NCBI GenBank assembly: GCA_938075305.1
Contig: CALJGV010000005.1
Location: forward strand, 103,390-167,389
DNA from: an uncultured bacterium
GTDB taxonomy: Bacteria; Planctomycetota; UBA1135; GCA-002686595
Reading direction: 5' to 3'
Length of the DNA stretch: 64,000 nucleotides
In this document: positions 34,158 through 43,320 of the stretch, piece after piece
How the letters are laid out: each line of letters starts with the position of its first letter
Position numbering within the stretch: position 1 is the stretch's first letter
Translations under genes and position numbers: made by a program
The notes under the pieces: generated by a model
Told to the model about the DNA's origin: nothing
Databases searched by the model: none
What the model saw: the letters and a program-made list of their open reading frames with translations, nothing else

Positions 34158-35003
34158 ATGCACGTGCCCCTCAAGGACCTCATGTTCGAGATGCGAAGTC
34201 TCGAGCCTTTCCCCGGCGTCGCCGCGCGCGTGCTCGAGGTTGCCGGGCGCAAGGAGGTTGTACCCAGCGAGCTGATCGAGCTGGTCCAGACCGACCCGGG
34301 CATCACCTCCAAGGTGCTCAAGCTCTGCAACTCGGCCTACTACGGGTTCCAGCGTGAGATCGCCTCGCTCCACGAAGCCGGGAACCTCCTCGGCGTCACG
34401 ACCCTGGTGAACCTCGTCCTGACCTCGAGCGCGGGCAAGTACTTCCGGGACTACGGCAGCGCCAAGAACCGCTCCATGGAGGCCCGCTGGGAGCAGTGCG
34501 TGTCCAACGCCATCGGCGCCCGCCTGATCGCCAAGCGACACGGCAAGGTCGACCCTGACCGGGCTTACACCGCAGGCCTCCTCGAGAACATCGGACACCT
34601 CGTCCTCGATCGATTCCTCGACGAGGCCATCGAGGAGATCCGGGGCAAGGCCCTCAGCGGCACCGACCTGATCGAGGCCGAGCGCCAGGTCCTTGGGCTC
34701 CACCACGCCGAGATCGGGGCTCGCCTCTCGACCCGTTGGTCGCTTCCTGACGTGCTGGTCGAGGTCATCCGCCATCACCACGACCCCGAGCTCGCCGGGC
34801 CGGACGCTGCGCTGGCCGCCACGATCCACCTCGCCGAGATCCTGACCCAGGAGCTCGCCGAGTCCGAGTCTTCCGACGGGCTCCGGTACTCGATCAACCT
34901 GAAGGCCCTCGAGCTGACCGGGCTTCAGCCGGAAGACCTCGGCGATCTCTGCGAGACGCTCCAGGCGGAGCTGGTCCTCGCGAAGGACTTCATCAGCAAC
35001 TGA
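34158..35003 (+). CDS. HDOD-domain signalling protein
   Basis: 281 residues, almost all an HDOD domain (about 8-210). Typical elements are LEPFPGVAARVLEVAG, LVQTDPGITSKVLKLCNSAYYG and AYTAGLLENIGHLVLD. The catalytic HD pair of true HD phosphohydrolases is absent, as in the family (NIGHL in place of HDIG). These proteins take part in signalling or gene regulation, often with GGDEF/EAL or receiver partners. The ATG at 34158 follows TTGGCA-17-TACCCG, a weak possible promoter. It is convergent with tRNA-His. Confidence 0.9.
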   Translation: MHVPLKDLMFEMRSLEPFPGVAARVLEVAGRKEVVPSELIELVQTDPGITSKVLKLCNSAYYGFQREIASLHEAGNLLGVTTLVNLVLTSSAGKYFRDYGSAKNRSMEARWEQCVSNAIGARLIAKRHGKVDPDRAYTAGLLENIGHLVLDRFLDEAIEEIRGKALSGTDLIEAERQVLGLHHAEIGARLSTRWSLPDVLVEVIRHHHDPELAGPDAALAATIHLAEILTQELAESESSDGLRYSINLKALELTGLQPEDLGDLCETLQAELVLAKDFISN

Positions 35004-35104
35004 GCGTCGCCCGGCGGCTGCCCTCCGGCGAGTCTCAGGACCCTGCGACCGTCGCCGCGGCCGCCATCCTGCCCCGGGGGATGCCCTGCCCCGGCGGGCG
35101 CTCG

Positions 35105-35123
35105 CCCCCCTGGAGGAGGGGGG
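35105..35123 (-). terminator. hairpin directly after tRNA-His
   Basis: CCCCCCT (35105-35111) pairs with AGGGGGG (35117-35123) around a 5-nt loop. On the minus strand it begins immediately after the encoded CCA of tRNA-His and probably ends its transcript. No U-tract is seen. Confidence 0.5.
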
Positions 35124-35201
35124 TGGGGTGGGCAAGGGGACTTGAACCCCCGACCTCCGGAACCACAATCCGGCGCTCTAACCAACTGAGCTATGCCCAC
35201 C
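35124..35201 (-). tRNA. tRNA-His (anticodon GUG)
   Basis: Cloverleaf on the minus strand: acceptor GTGGGCA/TGCCCAC (35200-35194 and 35134-35128), the extra G-1 encoded at 35201 opposite discriminator C73 (35127), and encoded CCA (35126-35124). The anticodon loop TTGTGGT gives GTG, and the T arm carries GGGTTCAAGTCCC. The G-1:C73 pair is the identity element of histidine tRNA. Confidence 0.95.
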
Positions 35202-35236
35202 AGTCCGTCCGACCCCGAGGGGCGAACAGGCGCAAG

Positions 35237-35265
35237 AGGATCGGGATCAGGGTCGCCCCTGTCAA
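35237..35265 (-). promoter_or_regulatory. promoter of tRNA-His
   Basis: A perfect TTGACA (minus strand, 35265-35260), a 17-bp spacer and GATCCT (35242-35237) lie about 36 nt upstream of the tRNA 5' end. The -35 is the only consensus one I found in the window. Confidence 0.55.
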
Positions 35266-35345
35266 GCCTGACTCCGCCGACGTCGCGCCGGGTCCCCTCG
35301 CGGGCTATGGTCAGGAGCGCCCGCGGTGACCTCGGGCCGGCCCCC

Positions 35346-35726
35346 ATGACTGACGAGACGACTCCCCAGCCCAAGAGCTACGGCAACATGTCCGAGGACC
35401 ACTGGTCCAGGACCCGGGAGGCCGTGAACGCGGAGTCGCTCGAGTACTACCGGGGGCGAAACCACGCTCCAGGCGTCGAGGAGGGCGGGACGGCCCGGAA
35501 CTTCTACTGCATGGAGTGCGACGGGGTCGTCCCCTGGGATGACTTCAAGGGCGACCGCTGCCCCCACTGCGGCGCCGCCATCGAAGGCTCCGCTCGCCGG
35601 TACTTCAACTGGGTGGAGATCGACCGCGTGCCCCCCCGTGACCGCACCGCCCTCGCCCTCGCCGCTGGGTTCGTCCTGGTCATCCTCGCCCTGCTCGCGG
35701 CCCTGGTGTGGGCCGTCGTCCTGTGA
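35346..35726 (+). CDS. zinc-ribbon membrane protein of unknown function
   Basis: 126 residues from the ATG at 35346. The middle holds a zinc ribbon, FYCMECDGVVPWDD then DRCPHCGAA (two CxxC knuckles about 17 residues apart). The C-terminal 25 residues are one membrane helix (LALAAGFVLVILALLAALV). Residues 1-45 are polar. I recognise no named family. Its stop overlaps the GTG of the ThiF/MoeB gene (GTGA). A TATGGT hexamer at 35305-35310 may be its -10. Confidence 0.75.
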   Translation: MTDETTPQPKSYGNMSEDHWSRTREAVNAESLEYYRGRNHAPGVEEGGTARNFYCMECDGVVPWDDFKGDRCPHCGAAIEGSARRYFNWVEIDRVPPRDRTALALAAGFVLVILALLAALVWAVVL

Positions 35727-36775
35727 GCGACCCGGTCCCCGCACCTCCCCCGGGCCCGGCCCCCCGCTTCGAGCGCCAGGCCCGCTTCGCCCCCCTGGGC
35801 GTCGCCGGCCAGCTGCGCCTCTCCGAGCGGCGCGTCCTCATCGTCGGCTGCGGCGCCCTCGGCGGTGTGCTGGCCCAGTGGCTCACCCGGGCTGGCGTCG
35901 GTGAGCTGGTGCTCGTGGACCGCGACGTGGTGGAGGAGACCAACCTCCCGCGCCAGGTGCTCTTCAACGAGGGCCACGCCGCGGCCGGCGCCCCCAAGGT
36001 GACCGCGGCCGCCGAGACCCTGGCCTCGATCGGGGGCCCCACACGGATCACCCCCCACGCCGTTCACCTGAACGCCGACCAGCTCCTGGAGCTGGGCGCC
36101 GGCGTGGACCTCATCCTGGACGGCACCGACAACATGGCCACCAGGTACCTGGTCAACGACTACGCCGTCCGCGAGGGCGTCCCCTGGATCTACGCCGGGG
36201 TGGTCTCGTCCGGGGGATTGGTCCTCTCCGTTCAGCCCGGCGAGGGCCCGTGCCTGCGCTGCGTCTTCCCTGACCCGCCGCCCCCCGGGGCCCTCCCCAC
36301 ATGCGACACCGCAGGGGTGCTGGGCCCTGCGGTGGGCGCGATCGCGTCCATGCAGGCAGGCCTAGCGCTGCGGCAGCTGAGCGGGGCGGAGCCCGCCTCC
36401 CCAGCGCTCATCGACCTGGACGTATGGTCCGGCAGCGCGCGGAGGCTCCCCGTTCCCCGCGCCCCCGCCTGCCCCTGCTGCGTGGAACGCCGCTTCGAGT
36501 TCCTGGAGGGAGCGACCGCCGACGACGCCGTCTCGCTCTGCGGGCGAAACACCGTCCAGGTCCTCCCCCCCCCGGGGGCCCCTGCCCCCGCCGCCGAGCT
36601 CGTGGCTGCCAACCTTCGGTCCGCCGGGATCGAGGTCCTCCAGGCAGGCCCGCTCCTTCGATTCACGGCTGACGGGAACCGCGTGACCCTCTTCCCCGAC
36701 GGCCGGGCCCTCGTCGAGGGGACGGAGGACACCTCGAAGGCGCGCGCCGTGGTGGCCCGCTGGGTCGGCGCGTGA
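35723..36775 (+). CDS. ThiF/MoeB-family E1-like adenylyltransferase
   Basis: 350 residues from a GTG overlapping the upstream stop. Nucleotide site GCGALGG (42-48), D66 and NLPRQ (74-78, with R77) and DGTDN (133-137) are as in MoeB/ThiF. Zinc ligands are C177/C180 (CLRC) and C250/C253 (CPCC). C194 in TCDTAG is in the region of the catalytic cysteine. A C-terminal domain of about 90 residues contains LCGRNTVQV and FPDGRALVEGTEDT, seen in many bacterial ThiF/MoeB proteins. It adenylates the C-terminus of a ubiquitin-like sulfur carrier (MoaD or ThiS), which is not in the window. Coupling to a MobA-like enzyme favours the molybdenum cofactor route. Confidence 0.87.
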   Translation: MSDPVPAPPPGPAPRFERQARFAPLGVAGQLRLSERRVLIVGCGALGGVLAQWLTRAGVGELVLVDRDVVEETNLPRQVLFNEGHAAAGAPKVTAAAETLASIGGPTRITPHAVHLNADQLLELGAGVDLILDGTDNMATRYLVNDYAVREGVPWIYAGVVSSGGLVLSVQPGEGPCLRCVFPDPPPPGALPTCDTAGVLGPAVGAIASMQAGLALRQLSGAEPASPALIDLDVWSGSARRLPVPRAPACPCCVERRFEFLEGATADDAVSLCGRNTVQVLPPPGAPAPAAELVAANLRSAGIEVLQAGPLLRFTADGNRVTLFPDGRALVEGTEDTSKARAVVARWVGA

Positions 36776-37401
36776 GCGTCGCCCCGGTGATCCTGGCCGC
36801 CGGAGCCTCCCAACGCCTCGGGGAGCCCAAGGCGCTCGTCGACCTTGGCGGCCGGAGCGTCATCCAGCGACTGGTGGAGGTGGTCCAGGCGCTCCCCGGA
36901 GCCCCGCTGGTCATCACGGGTCACCACCACGCGGAGATCGAGGCCCACGCCGCTCGCTGGGCGCCCGACGCCGAGGTCGCCTACAACCCCGACTGGAGCG
37001 AAGGCCGGACCTCGGGCGTGGCGGTGGCCGCCTCCAGGCGTCCGGGGGCCGACCTCCTGATCTGCCCGGCGGACGTCCCGCTGGTGAGCGCGGCGCTCAT
37101 CGACTCGCTGGCGGCGGAGTGGATACGGCGGGGCGCCCCGGCGCGCGGCTGGCTCGCGCCATCGGTCGAAGGCCCCCCTCCCCACGGGCGAAGGTTCGGT
37201 CACCCCATCCTCATCGGGGCCCGGTTGGCCTCCGAGGCCCGGGAGCTGTCCGCCGACGCGCCCCTCCGGGACCTGCGAGCCCGGGCCGGCCCCCTCCTGG
37301 CCCTCGCCACCTCGGACCTGGCCATCCTGGACGACCTCGACGCCCCCGAGGACCTGAGGACGCTTCGGGAGCGATTGGAGAGGCCCCCCAGGGCCCGCTG
37401 A
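36772..37401 (+). CDS. MobA/MocA-like nucleotidyltransferase
   Basis: 209 residues from a GTG that overlaps the E1-like gene stop (GTGA). The N-terminal LAAGASQRLGEPKALV is the NTP-binding loop of MobA-like transferases (LAAGxSxRxGxxK), and LLICPADVPLVSAALI carries the metal-binding Asp. Length fits MocA/MobA-type enzymes that attach CMP or GMP to molybdopterin, but related enzymes make other nucleotide conjugates. With the MoeB-like neighbour, cofactor synthesis is the best guess. It ends the three-gene coupled group; 150 nt without any recognisable feature follow. Confidence 0.82.
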   Translation: MSVAPVILAAGASQRLGEPKALVDLGGRSVIQRLVEVVQALPGAPLVITGHHHAEIEAHAARWAPDAEVAYNPDWSEGRTSGVAVAASRRPGADLLICPADVPLVSAALIDSLAAEWIRRGAPARGWLAPSVEGPPPHGRRFGHPILIGARLASEARELSADAPLRDLRARAGPLLALATSDLAILDDLDAPEDLRTLRERLERPPRAR

Positions 37402-37550
37402 CTCAGGGGGATCCACGCGGAAAACGTTTCCACCCGCGGGGGATTCCTCCCCTTCAGACACCGCTCCTGGGAAGTCGAAAGGCCCGGTGGATGAGGCTCC
37501 GGTCCATCCGCCCGATCCCATGACGCCGCAACAGCACACTTATTCAGTCC

Positions 37551-40500
37551 ATGAGCTTCCAGGGTGACGTTCGTGGAATCGGCCTCGCCGAGCTCCTCCA
37601 GGGGCTCGCAAGGGGGCAGAAGGAGGGCATCCTGACGCTGACGGCGTCCGGGACTCAGCGCGCTGTTCTAGGGATCGAGGAGGGCAAGGCCTGGCTCCTC
37701 CCGGATCCTGACGAGGACCCGCAGGTGTGGACGACCCGAGCTCGGGACGCATGGGCCGACGACCCCACCTTCGAGCCCAGCGTGGAGCGGCTGGAGCCGA
37801 TCGCGAAGGCGGGACGACTGGAGACCCTCTACGCCCTGCTGGATGGCGGCGGCGTCCACTTCCGGTTCAACCCCGGGAGCATCGGTGACCGGACCACGGT
37901 GCTCGACCCCGAGGGGCCCCAGAAGAGCCGCGTCCACTGCCCGCCCACGCAGGTGGAGTTCCTGCTCCTTGAGTACGCCCGCATCGCGGACGAGGTCGAG
38001 CTCGCCGGATCGCCGGTCCTCCCTGATCCGGCCAGCACCCCCTGCATCACCTCCCAGCACGAGCTGGGGAAGATGCCGCAGGAGCTGCAGACCGAGTGCG
38101 GTGGCTCATCGACGATCCAGGAGATCGCGGACCGCCGCGCCCAGCCCCTGCGCCAGGTTCAGCTCGGGCTCCTCAAGGGCGTCGAGGCTGGCGGCCTGCG
38201 CTTCGCGCACCCGATCGAACAGCTCCACGTGGCGATCCAGGAGATGCAGCGCGCGGAGTACTCCCGCGCCGCGAGCCGGCTCGCGGTCTGGTGCCGCGAG
38301 GGATCGGCTGGCCCGCTCATTCCGGCCGACGCGGACGCGCTCACGAACGAGTGGCTCGCTGGCCGTCTGATCTCGACGCTCCGAGCCATGGAGATGCGAG
38401 AGGTGCGGACGCTGCTCCGCCGAATGGACGCCACCCTCCAGAGCCCCTCCCACGCGGTGGTGCACTGGACCGAGGCCCATCGGCTCAGCCCCAGCGACCG
38501 GATCGTCCGGCTCCACCTCGCCGCTGCGCGACTCCGCGACGAGGGGGATGCGTGTGGCATGGAACCGCGAGAGGCCCTCGACCTCGCCCGGGATCTTCGC
38601 GATCACCACTCCGCGGTCTCCAGCGGCCCGGCCCTCGCGATCGCCGCCCACCTCCAGCCGGCGCTGGTCTCCGAACGCCTCGAGCTCGGCCTCGGCCTGC
38701 TCGGCGCCTCCCGCGTGGCGGACGCCGCACCGTGGATCCTCACCGCCTGCACCGACATGCTCGCCCAGGGTCACGCGGACCGGCTCCTCACGCCCCTCCG
38801 CTCCCTGCTGGATCACGACCCCCGGAACCGGGAGGCTCGCGAGCTCCTGACCCGGGCGCGGCGGCGCTCCACTCGTTCCAAGAAGATGCGGCGTCAGGCC
38901 GCCGTCGGAGGCGCGATCCTGCTCACGTTCGCCACGATGGGCGTCTCGAAGCTCCGTGCGAGCGAGGAGCGCCGCGAGGAGATCGCGGCCATCAGCAGGA
39001 TGTTCGACCAACCCGCCGACGCGCTGGAGCGCCTCGACGAGGGCTTCAGGACCGACCTCTCCGGCGAGGTCCTCGACCTCCGCATGCGGCTCGAGGACCA
39101 GCTCCGCAAGGAGGAGGCGCTCCTCGTCGAGACCTGGGACAACACCTTCGATCGAGCCCGCCGGGAGGCCGTGGAGGGAGAGATCCTCGTCGCCCTTCAG
39201 ATGTACCGGGAGCTCCCCGAGCCCCCGGCGCTGAGAGTCCTCAGCCGCGCGTGGCGGAGCGGCACGGAGATCCTCAGTGCGCTCACCGAGCGCCTGAGGT
39301 CACAGGTCATCGCCCTCGGCCCCCCCACGATCCACGCACCGCGCCAGGTCACGGTGGAGAAGGAGGTCCTGGGGAGCATCGAGACCCTCGAGGACGCCCT
39401 CACGGAGGACGAGCTCAGCTCGCCGCTCTTCAGCGCCTTCCGCTCGGAGCTGACCGCCCTCGCCGAGGAGACCATCAACCGCGAGCGGACGCGATCGGTC
39501 GACAGGCTCGAGGCGGAGCACGCGCGGATCCTCAAGGAGAACGACCAGCTCCTCGAGCTCGCCCACGGAGCCCTCGAAGAGGCCCGCTTCGAGGAAGCGC
39601 TGGAGCACTACGAGAGCATCCTCGAGAACGACCCGGCAGGGAAGGTCCGGCGCGTGCTCGAACAGGAGGTGGCCTTCACCCGGCGCAAGCTCGACGCTGC
39701 CGCCCGGGCCAAGGAGGCCGCCAGCCGCGGCGAACACCACATCGCGCTGGAGATCCTCCACGGGACCTTCGACGACGCCGAACGCGTCCTCTTGCCCTGG
39801 AACATCGAGACGACCCCCCCCGGAGTCCGCGTCACGATCGAGCGCCACGATCGCCCTGGCGACACCGAGACGAGGGCGACGCCCTTCACCCTCGAGGGCA
39901 CGTTCGCCGACGTCTGGACCCTGCGCTTCGACCTCGAGGGCTTCGACTCACGGGCCCTGGTCGTCAGGGGGCCCCAGGACATCGACATCGCCCTGTCGCG
40001 CACGCCGGCCGTCCACTTCGATCTCGGGGGCCGCGTCGACGCGGTTCCCGCACCGATCGGCGACGGTTCCACCGGTGAGTACATCGTCTGCGACCGCAAG
40101 GGTGCCATCGCACGAATGGCCTGGGGCGGCGAGATGCGCTGGCGACTGGACATCAAGGATGTCTCCGGGGTTGCCCGACGCCCGGTCACCATGCCAGGGC
40201 TCCAGGGTCACCAGATCTTCCTCACGGAGGCCGGTGGCGCGTGGCTCTTGAACCCCGAAGAGGCCACGCTCCGCGGTCCCCTCAAGCTCCCGTCCCCCCC
40301 GGTCTTCGGGCCCGTGGTCATCGGCGACGAGGCCCGCGCGCTGCTGCTCGACAAGAGCGTGGTGTCCTGGACCTCCAGCCTCAAGCCGGAGTACGGCGGC
40401 GACGCCGAGGCGAGCGGCCTCGACGAGTCCCTCCGGCACGGCTTCCAGGGGCTCTTCAACGTCCAGCGCCCGACGGGCAGCGGAAACACGGCCCTGCGAA

Positions 40501-40754
40501 CCGCCACCTCCGACGGCAGTGGCTGGTCCATCCTGGTCGAGGACGGGTGGTACCGGATCGTCGAGGACGTCCCCGAGGGCGACAACGAGCGGCGCGCCGC
40601 CGCCCCCTTCCTCATCCGCCGCGATGGGTCGTGGTCCTACGTGGCTTGGGAAGCGCCCTCGGTGAAGGGTGACCCGCCGGTCCTGTGGATCTCGGACGGC
40701 CTTGGGCTCCGGGCCTTCCTGCCGCCCAACACCGCGCGCACGATCAACCGCTAG
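37551..40754 (+). CDS. large DUF4388-domain membrane protein with PEGA-like region
   Basis: 1,067 residues. DUF4388 (PATAN-like) at the N-terminus, about 1-110 (MSFQGDVRGIGLAELLQGL). A helical stretch (about 140-440) precedes one membrane helix (about 447-465, AAVGGAILLTFATMG). Residues 470-740 are coiled-coil and TPR-like. A PEGA-like sandwich follows at about 745-820 (NIETTPPGVRVTIERHD), then a beta-propeller-like region to the end (GEYIVCDRKGAIARMAW, WLLNPEEATLRGPLKL). The layout is a cytoplasmic sensor joined to a periplasmic binding part. DUF4388 domains occur in signalling proteins. The stop is shared with the convergent sulfatase: both stops lie within a single CTAG. Confidence 0.75.
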   Translation: MSFQGDVRGIGLAELLQGLARGQKEGILTLTASGTQRAVLGIEEGKAWLLPDPDEDPQVWTTRARDAWADDPTFEPSVERLEPIAKAGRLETLYALLDGGGVHFRFNPGSIGDRTTVLDPEGPQKSRVHCPPTQVEFLLLEYARIADEVELAGSPVLPDPASTPCITSQHELGKMPQELQTECGGSSTIQEIADRRAQPLRQVQLGLLKGVEAGGLRFAHPIEQLHVAIQEMQRAEYSRAASRLAVWCREGSAGPLIPADADALTNEWLAGRLISTLRAMEMREVRTLLRRMDATLQSPSHAVVHWTEAHRLSPSDRIVRLHLAAARLRDEGDACGMEPREALDLARDLRDHHSAVSSGPALAIAAHLQPALVSERLELGLGLLGASRVADAAPWILTACTDMLAQGHADRLLTPLRSLLDHDPRNREARELLTRARRRSTRSKKMRRQAAVGGAILLTFATMGVSKLRASEERREEIAAISRMFDQPADALERLDEGFRTDLSGEVLDLRMRLEDQLRKEEALLVETWDNTFDRARREAVEGEILVALQMYRELPEPPALRVLSRAWRSGTEILSALTERLRSQVIALGPPTIHAPRQVTVEKEVLGSIETLEDALTEDELSSPLFSAFRSELTALAEETINRERTRSVDRLEAEHARILKENDQLLELAHGALEEARFEEALEHYESILENDPAGKVRRVLEQEVAFTRRKLDAAARAKEAASRGEHHIALEILHGTFDDAERVLLPWNIETTPPGVRVTIERHDRPGDTETRATPFTLEGTFADVWTLRFDLEGFDSRALVVRGPQDIDIALSRTPAVHFDLGGRVDAVPAPIGDGSTGEYIVCDRKGAIARMAWGGEMRWRLDIKDVSGVARRPVTMPGLQGHQIFLTEAGGAWLLNPEEATLRGPLKLPSPPVFGPVVIGDEARALLLDKSVVSWTSSLKPEYGGDAEASGLDESLRHGFQGLFNVQRPTGSGNTALRTATSDGSGWSILVEDGWYRIVEDVPEGDNERRAAAPFLIRRDGSWSYVAWEAPSVKGDPPVLWISDGLGLRAFLPPNTARTINR

Positions 40755-42136
40755 TCGTTCGGGTCGGGGCGCTCCGGGTCGAAGACACGCGACGCGCCCT
40801 CCCGCCGCGGCCGCGCCGCGGCCTCGATGCCCCCTGCGAGCTTCGTGGCCAGCGCCTCAAGCTCCACGAGGAGCTCTGGCTCTTTCGCGGCCATGTCCTT
40901 CGTCTCCGAGGGGTCTCGCTCGACGTCGAAGAGCATCCCCTCCGGGAGCTTCAGCTTCCACGGGCCCCGGCGGACCCCGGCGAGGGCTCCCCTCGAGGTG
41001 AAGTAGACGAAGGGGCGCTGCTCGAGGGCCGCCGCGGCCCCGGGGTCCCCCTCCAGCGCTGCGCCCACGTCCAGGCCATCGATGTCAAGGACGGGGAGCG
41101 AAGCCCCCGTCCAGCCCGCGATCGTCGGGAGCATGTCCGTCGTGTTCATCGGCGTTCGCAGGGTCACCCCCGCGGGTAGCCGGGCCGGCCAGCTCATGAC
41201 GCAGGGCACCCGCTGCCCGCCCTCCCAGTTGGTCCCCTTGCCATCGCGCAGGAGGCCCGCCGAGCCCCCTTGCAGTCCATAGGGCAACCAGGGGCCGTTG
41301 TCGGAGGTGAAGATCACGAGGGTGTTCTCCCGCAGGCCGCGCCTCTCCAGCTCCTCCAGGACCCGCCCGACGCTGGCGTCGATCTCCTCGATGACGTCGC
41401 CGTAGAGCCCCCGTCGGCTGGTCCCCTCGAACTCCTCCGACGCGTAGATGGGAATGTGCGGCATGGAGAACGGGACGTAGGCGAAGAAGGGCTCCTCCTC
41501 CCCCACCTCGCGGATGAACTCGAGCGCCGCGTCGGTCTGCCGGCGCGTGAGCTGAGCCTGGTCCGGCTCCCACTCGGTGACCTCCTTCCCTTCCATCCAG
41601 GGGAAGCGGAAGCGGTACTTCGTGCCCGCCTTGCGGTGGAACTGCGCCATGTCGTTGGAGTACGGCACGCCGGAGAAGCGGTCGAAGCCCTGGTCGGTGG
41701 GGAGCAAACCCTCGCAGTGACCCAGGTGCCACTTCCCGAAGCACCCCGTGGCGAAGCCGCGGTCGCGGAGGAGCTCGGCCAGGGTCTCCTCCTCCGGATT
41801 GAGCCCCCACCGGTCCGCGGGAAACACCACGTGCCGCTCCATGCCGATCCGCTTGGGGTAGCAGCCGGTGAGCAGCGCCGCGCGGGACGGAGAGCAGACG
41901 GGGCTCGCCACGTAGAACTGGGTCAACCTCAGACCCTCCGCCGCCAGCCCGTCGATGTGGGGCGTCGCGATTGTCGGGTGCCCGAAGCAGCCGAGGTCGC
42001 CGTAGCCCTGGTCGTCCGTGAAGAAGAGGACGACGTTCGGGGGGTCCTCGCCCGCCGGGGCGACCTCCGTCGTCACCGGGGAGGCACATCCGAGGGCGAG
42101 CATGGCGAGGAGCGCAGCGAGGTGGGGGTTCGTCAT
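40751..42136 (-). CDS. lipoprotein sulfatase, arylsulfatase A type
   Basis: 461 residues from the ATG at 42136, which gives a lipoprotein signal (LAALLAMLALGC). Longer in-frame starts read as non-coding. The formylglycine motif is intact: CSPSRAALLTG. Metal ligands are in FFTDDQGYGD and in TSDNGPWLPYG, and GKWHLGHCEGL is a family marker. It should hydrolyse sulfate esters on extracellular glycans or small aryl sulfates while tethered to a membrane. Unlike the other sulfatase here it has no extra C-terminal module. It is divergent from an SGNH hydrolase 45 nt away, suggesting joint control. Confidence 0.92.
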   Translation of the reverse strand: MTNPHLAALLAMLALGCASPVTTEVAPAGEDPPNVVLFFTDDQGYGDLGCFGHPTIATPHIDGLAAEGLRLTQFYVASPVCSPSRAALLTGCYPKRIGMERHVVFPADRWGLNPEEETLAELLRDRGFATGCFGKWHLGHCEGLLPTDQGFDRFSGVPYSNDMAQFHRKAGTKYRFRFPWMEGKEVTEWEPDQAQLTRRQTDAALEFIREVGEEEPFFAYVPFSMPHIPIYASEEFEGTSRRGLYGDVIEEIDASVGRVLEELERRGLRENTLVIFTSDNGPWLPYGLQGGSAGLLRDGKGTNWEGGQRVPCVMSWPARLPAGVTLRTPMNTTDMLPTIAGWTGASLPVLDIDGLDVGAALEGDPGAAAALEQRPFVYFTSRGALAGVRRGPWKLKLPEGMLFDVERDPSETKDMAAKEPELLVELEALATKLAGGIEAAARPRREGASRVFDPERPDPND

Positions 42137-42169
42137 CGTTGTTGCAGCGGGGCGCGGGGCCCTGCACGG

Positions 42170-42175
42170 TACCCT
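42170..42175 (+). promoter_or_regulatory. -10 element of the SGNH hydrolase gene, predicted leaderless
   Basis: TACCCT lies 6 nt before the ATG at 42182. No good -35 exists at normal spacing (TTGCAG is 22 bp away). Confidence 0.45.
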
Positions 42176-42181
42176 GGACCC

Positions 42182-43309
42182 ATGAACATCGCGCGCAGAG
42201 ACCTCCTCGCCGCCGGCCTCGGCGCCGCCGTGCTGGGCACCCGGCCGGCCGAGGCCCGCTCCCCCGCCACACCCCAAGAGCCGAAGCCCGCCGCTCCAGC
42301 GCCCGACGGCTGGGTCCGCCACGAAGCCCACGAGCTCGGCCTCGAGGGGCGCGGCTGGGAGGACGTTGCGGCCCCGTACCACCGGCTGCCCGCCCGCGCC
42401 AAGGAGCTCGTCCGCGATCCGGTGTGGCGCCTTTCGACCCAGACCAGCGGGATGTTCGTCACGTTCAACGCGGCCACGCCTGCGCTGCGCTTCGAGGTCG
42501 ACCTCTCCGAGGCGCGCCTCGCTCTCCCGCACATGCCCGCCACCGGGGTCAGCGGCGTCGACCTCTACGCCCGCGAGGGCGACGGCCCGTGGCGGTGGGT
42601 CTACTGCTCACGTCCCGCGTCCCAGTCCTATGCGGCCGAGGTGAAGGGGCTCTCCCCCACCTCTCGGACCTATCGGCTGTACCTCCCCCTCTACAACGGC
42701 GCGACCTCGGTGCGCGTCGCGGTCCCCGAGGGCGTCGAGCTCACGCCCGTCGCCCCGCGGGAGACGCCGCCCCTCGTCTACTACGGCACCTCCATCGCCC
42801 ACGGCGCCTGCGCCTCCCGGCCTGGCATGTCCTTCGTCAACATCCTCGGGCGCCGCCTCGACGCGCCGATCCTCAACCTCGGGTTCAGCGGCAACGGTCG
42901 GCTCGAGATGGAGCTCGCGGCCCTCCTCGGAGAGCTCGACGCAAGGGTGTTTGTCCTCGACTGCCTGCCCAACCTCTCGCCGAAGCTCGTCGCGGAGCGC
43001 ACCGAGCCCTTTGTGAGGGCCCTGCGCGCGGCACGCCCAGACATCCCCATCGTCATGGTCGAGGACCGCGTCAACGCCAACGCCCGGTTCCTCCCCGGGC
43101 GGGCGCGCCACCATGAGGGCAACCACGCCGCCTTCCGGGCCGCCCACGGGAACCTCGTGCGCGCCGGGATCGGCGGCCTGACCTACGTCCCTGACGCCCC
43201 CTTTCTGGGTGACGACGGCGAGGCCACCGTGGACGGCTCCCATCCGACTGATCTCGGCATGGTTCGCTACGCTGACGCGCTGGAGCCGGTCCTCCGCCCG
43301 CTCCTCTGA
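42182..43309 (+). CDS. exported SGNH/GDSL hydrolase
   Basis: 375 residues from the ATG at 42182. A twin-arginine signal is likely (RRDLLAAGLGAAVLG). An N-terminal beta domain (about 40-190) precedes the SGNH domain: nucleophile S204 in YYGTSIAHG, the G/N block in GFSGNGRLE (G237, N238) and the D351/H354 dyad in DGSHPTD. It probably deacetylates or de-esterifies a polysaccharide, consistent with the divergent sulfatase. It is followed after 11 nt by a hypothetical gene on the same strand. Confidence 0.88.
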   Translation: MNIARRDLLAAGLGAAVLGTRPAEARSPATPQEPKPAAPAPDGWVRHEAHELGLEGRGWEDVAAPYHRLPARAKELVRDPVWRLSTQTSGMFVTFNAATPALRFEVDLSEARLALPHMPATGVSGVDLYAREGDGPWRWVYCSRPASQSYAAEVKGLSPTSRTYRLYLPLYNGATSVRVAVPEGVELTPVAPRETPPLVYYGTSIAHGACASRPGMSFVNILGRRLDAPILNLGFSGNGRLEMELAALLGELDARVFVLDCLPNLSPKLVAERTEPFVRALRAARPDIPIVMVEDRVNANARFLPGRARHHEGNHAAFRAAHGNLVRAGIGGLTYVPDAPFLGDDGEATVDGSHPTDLGMVRYADALEPVLRPLL

Positions 43310-43320
43310 TCGCTCACCCG

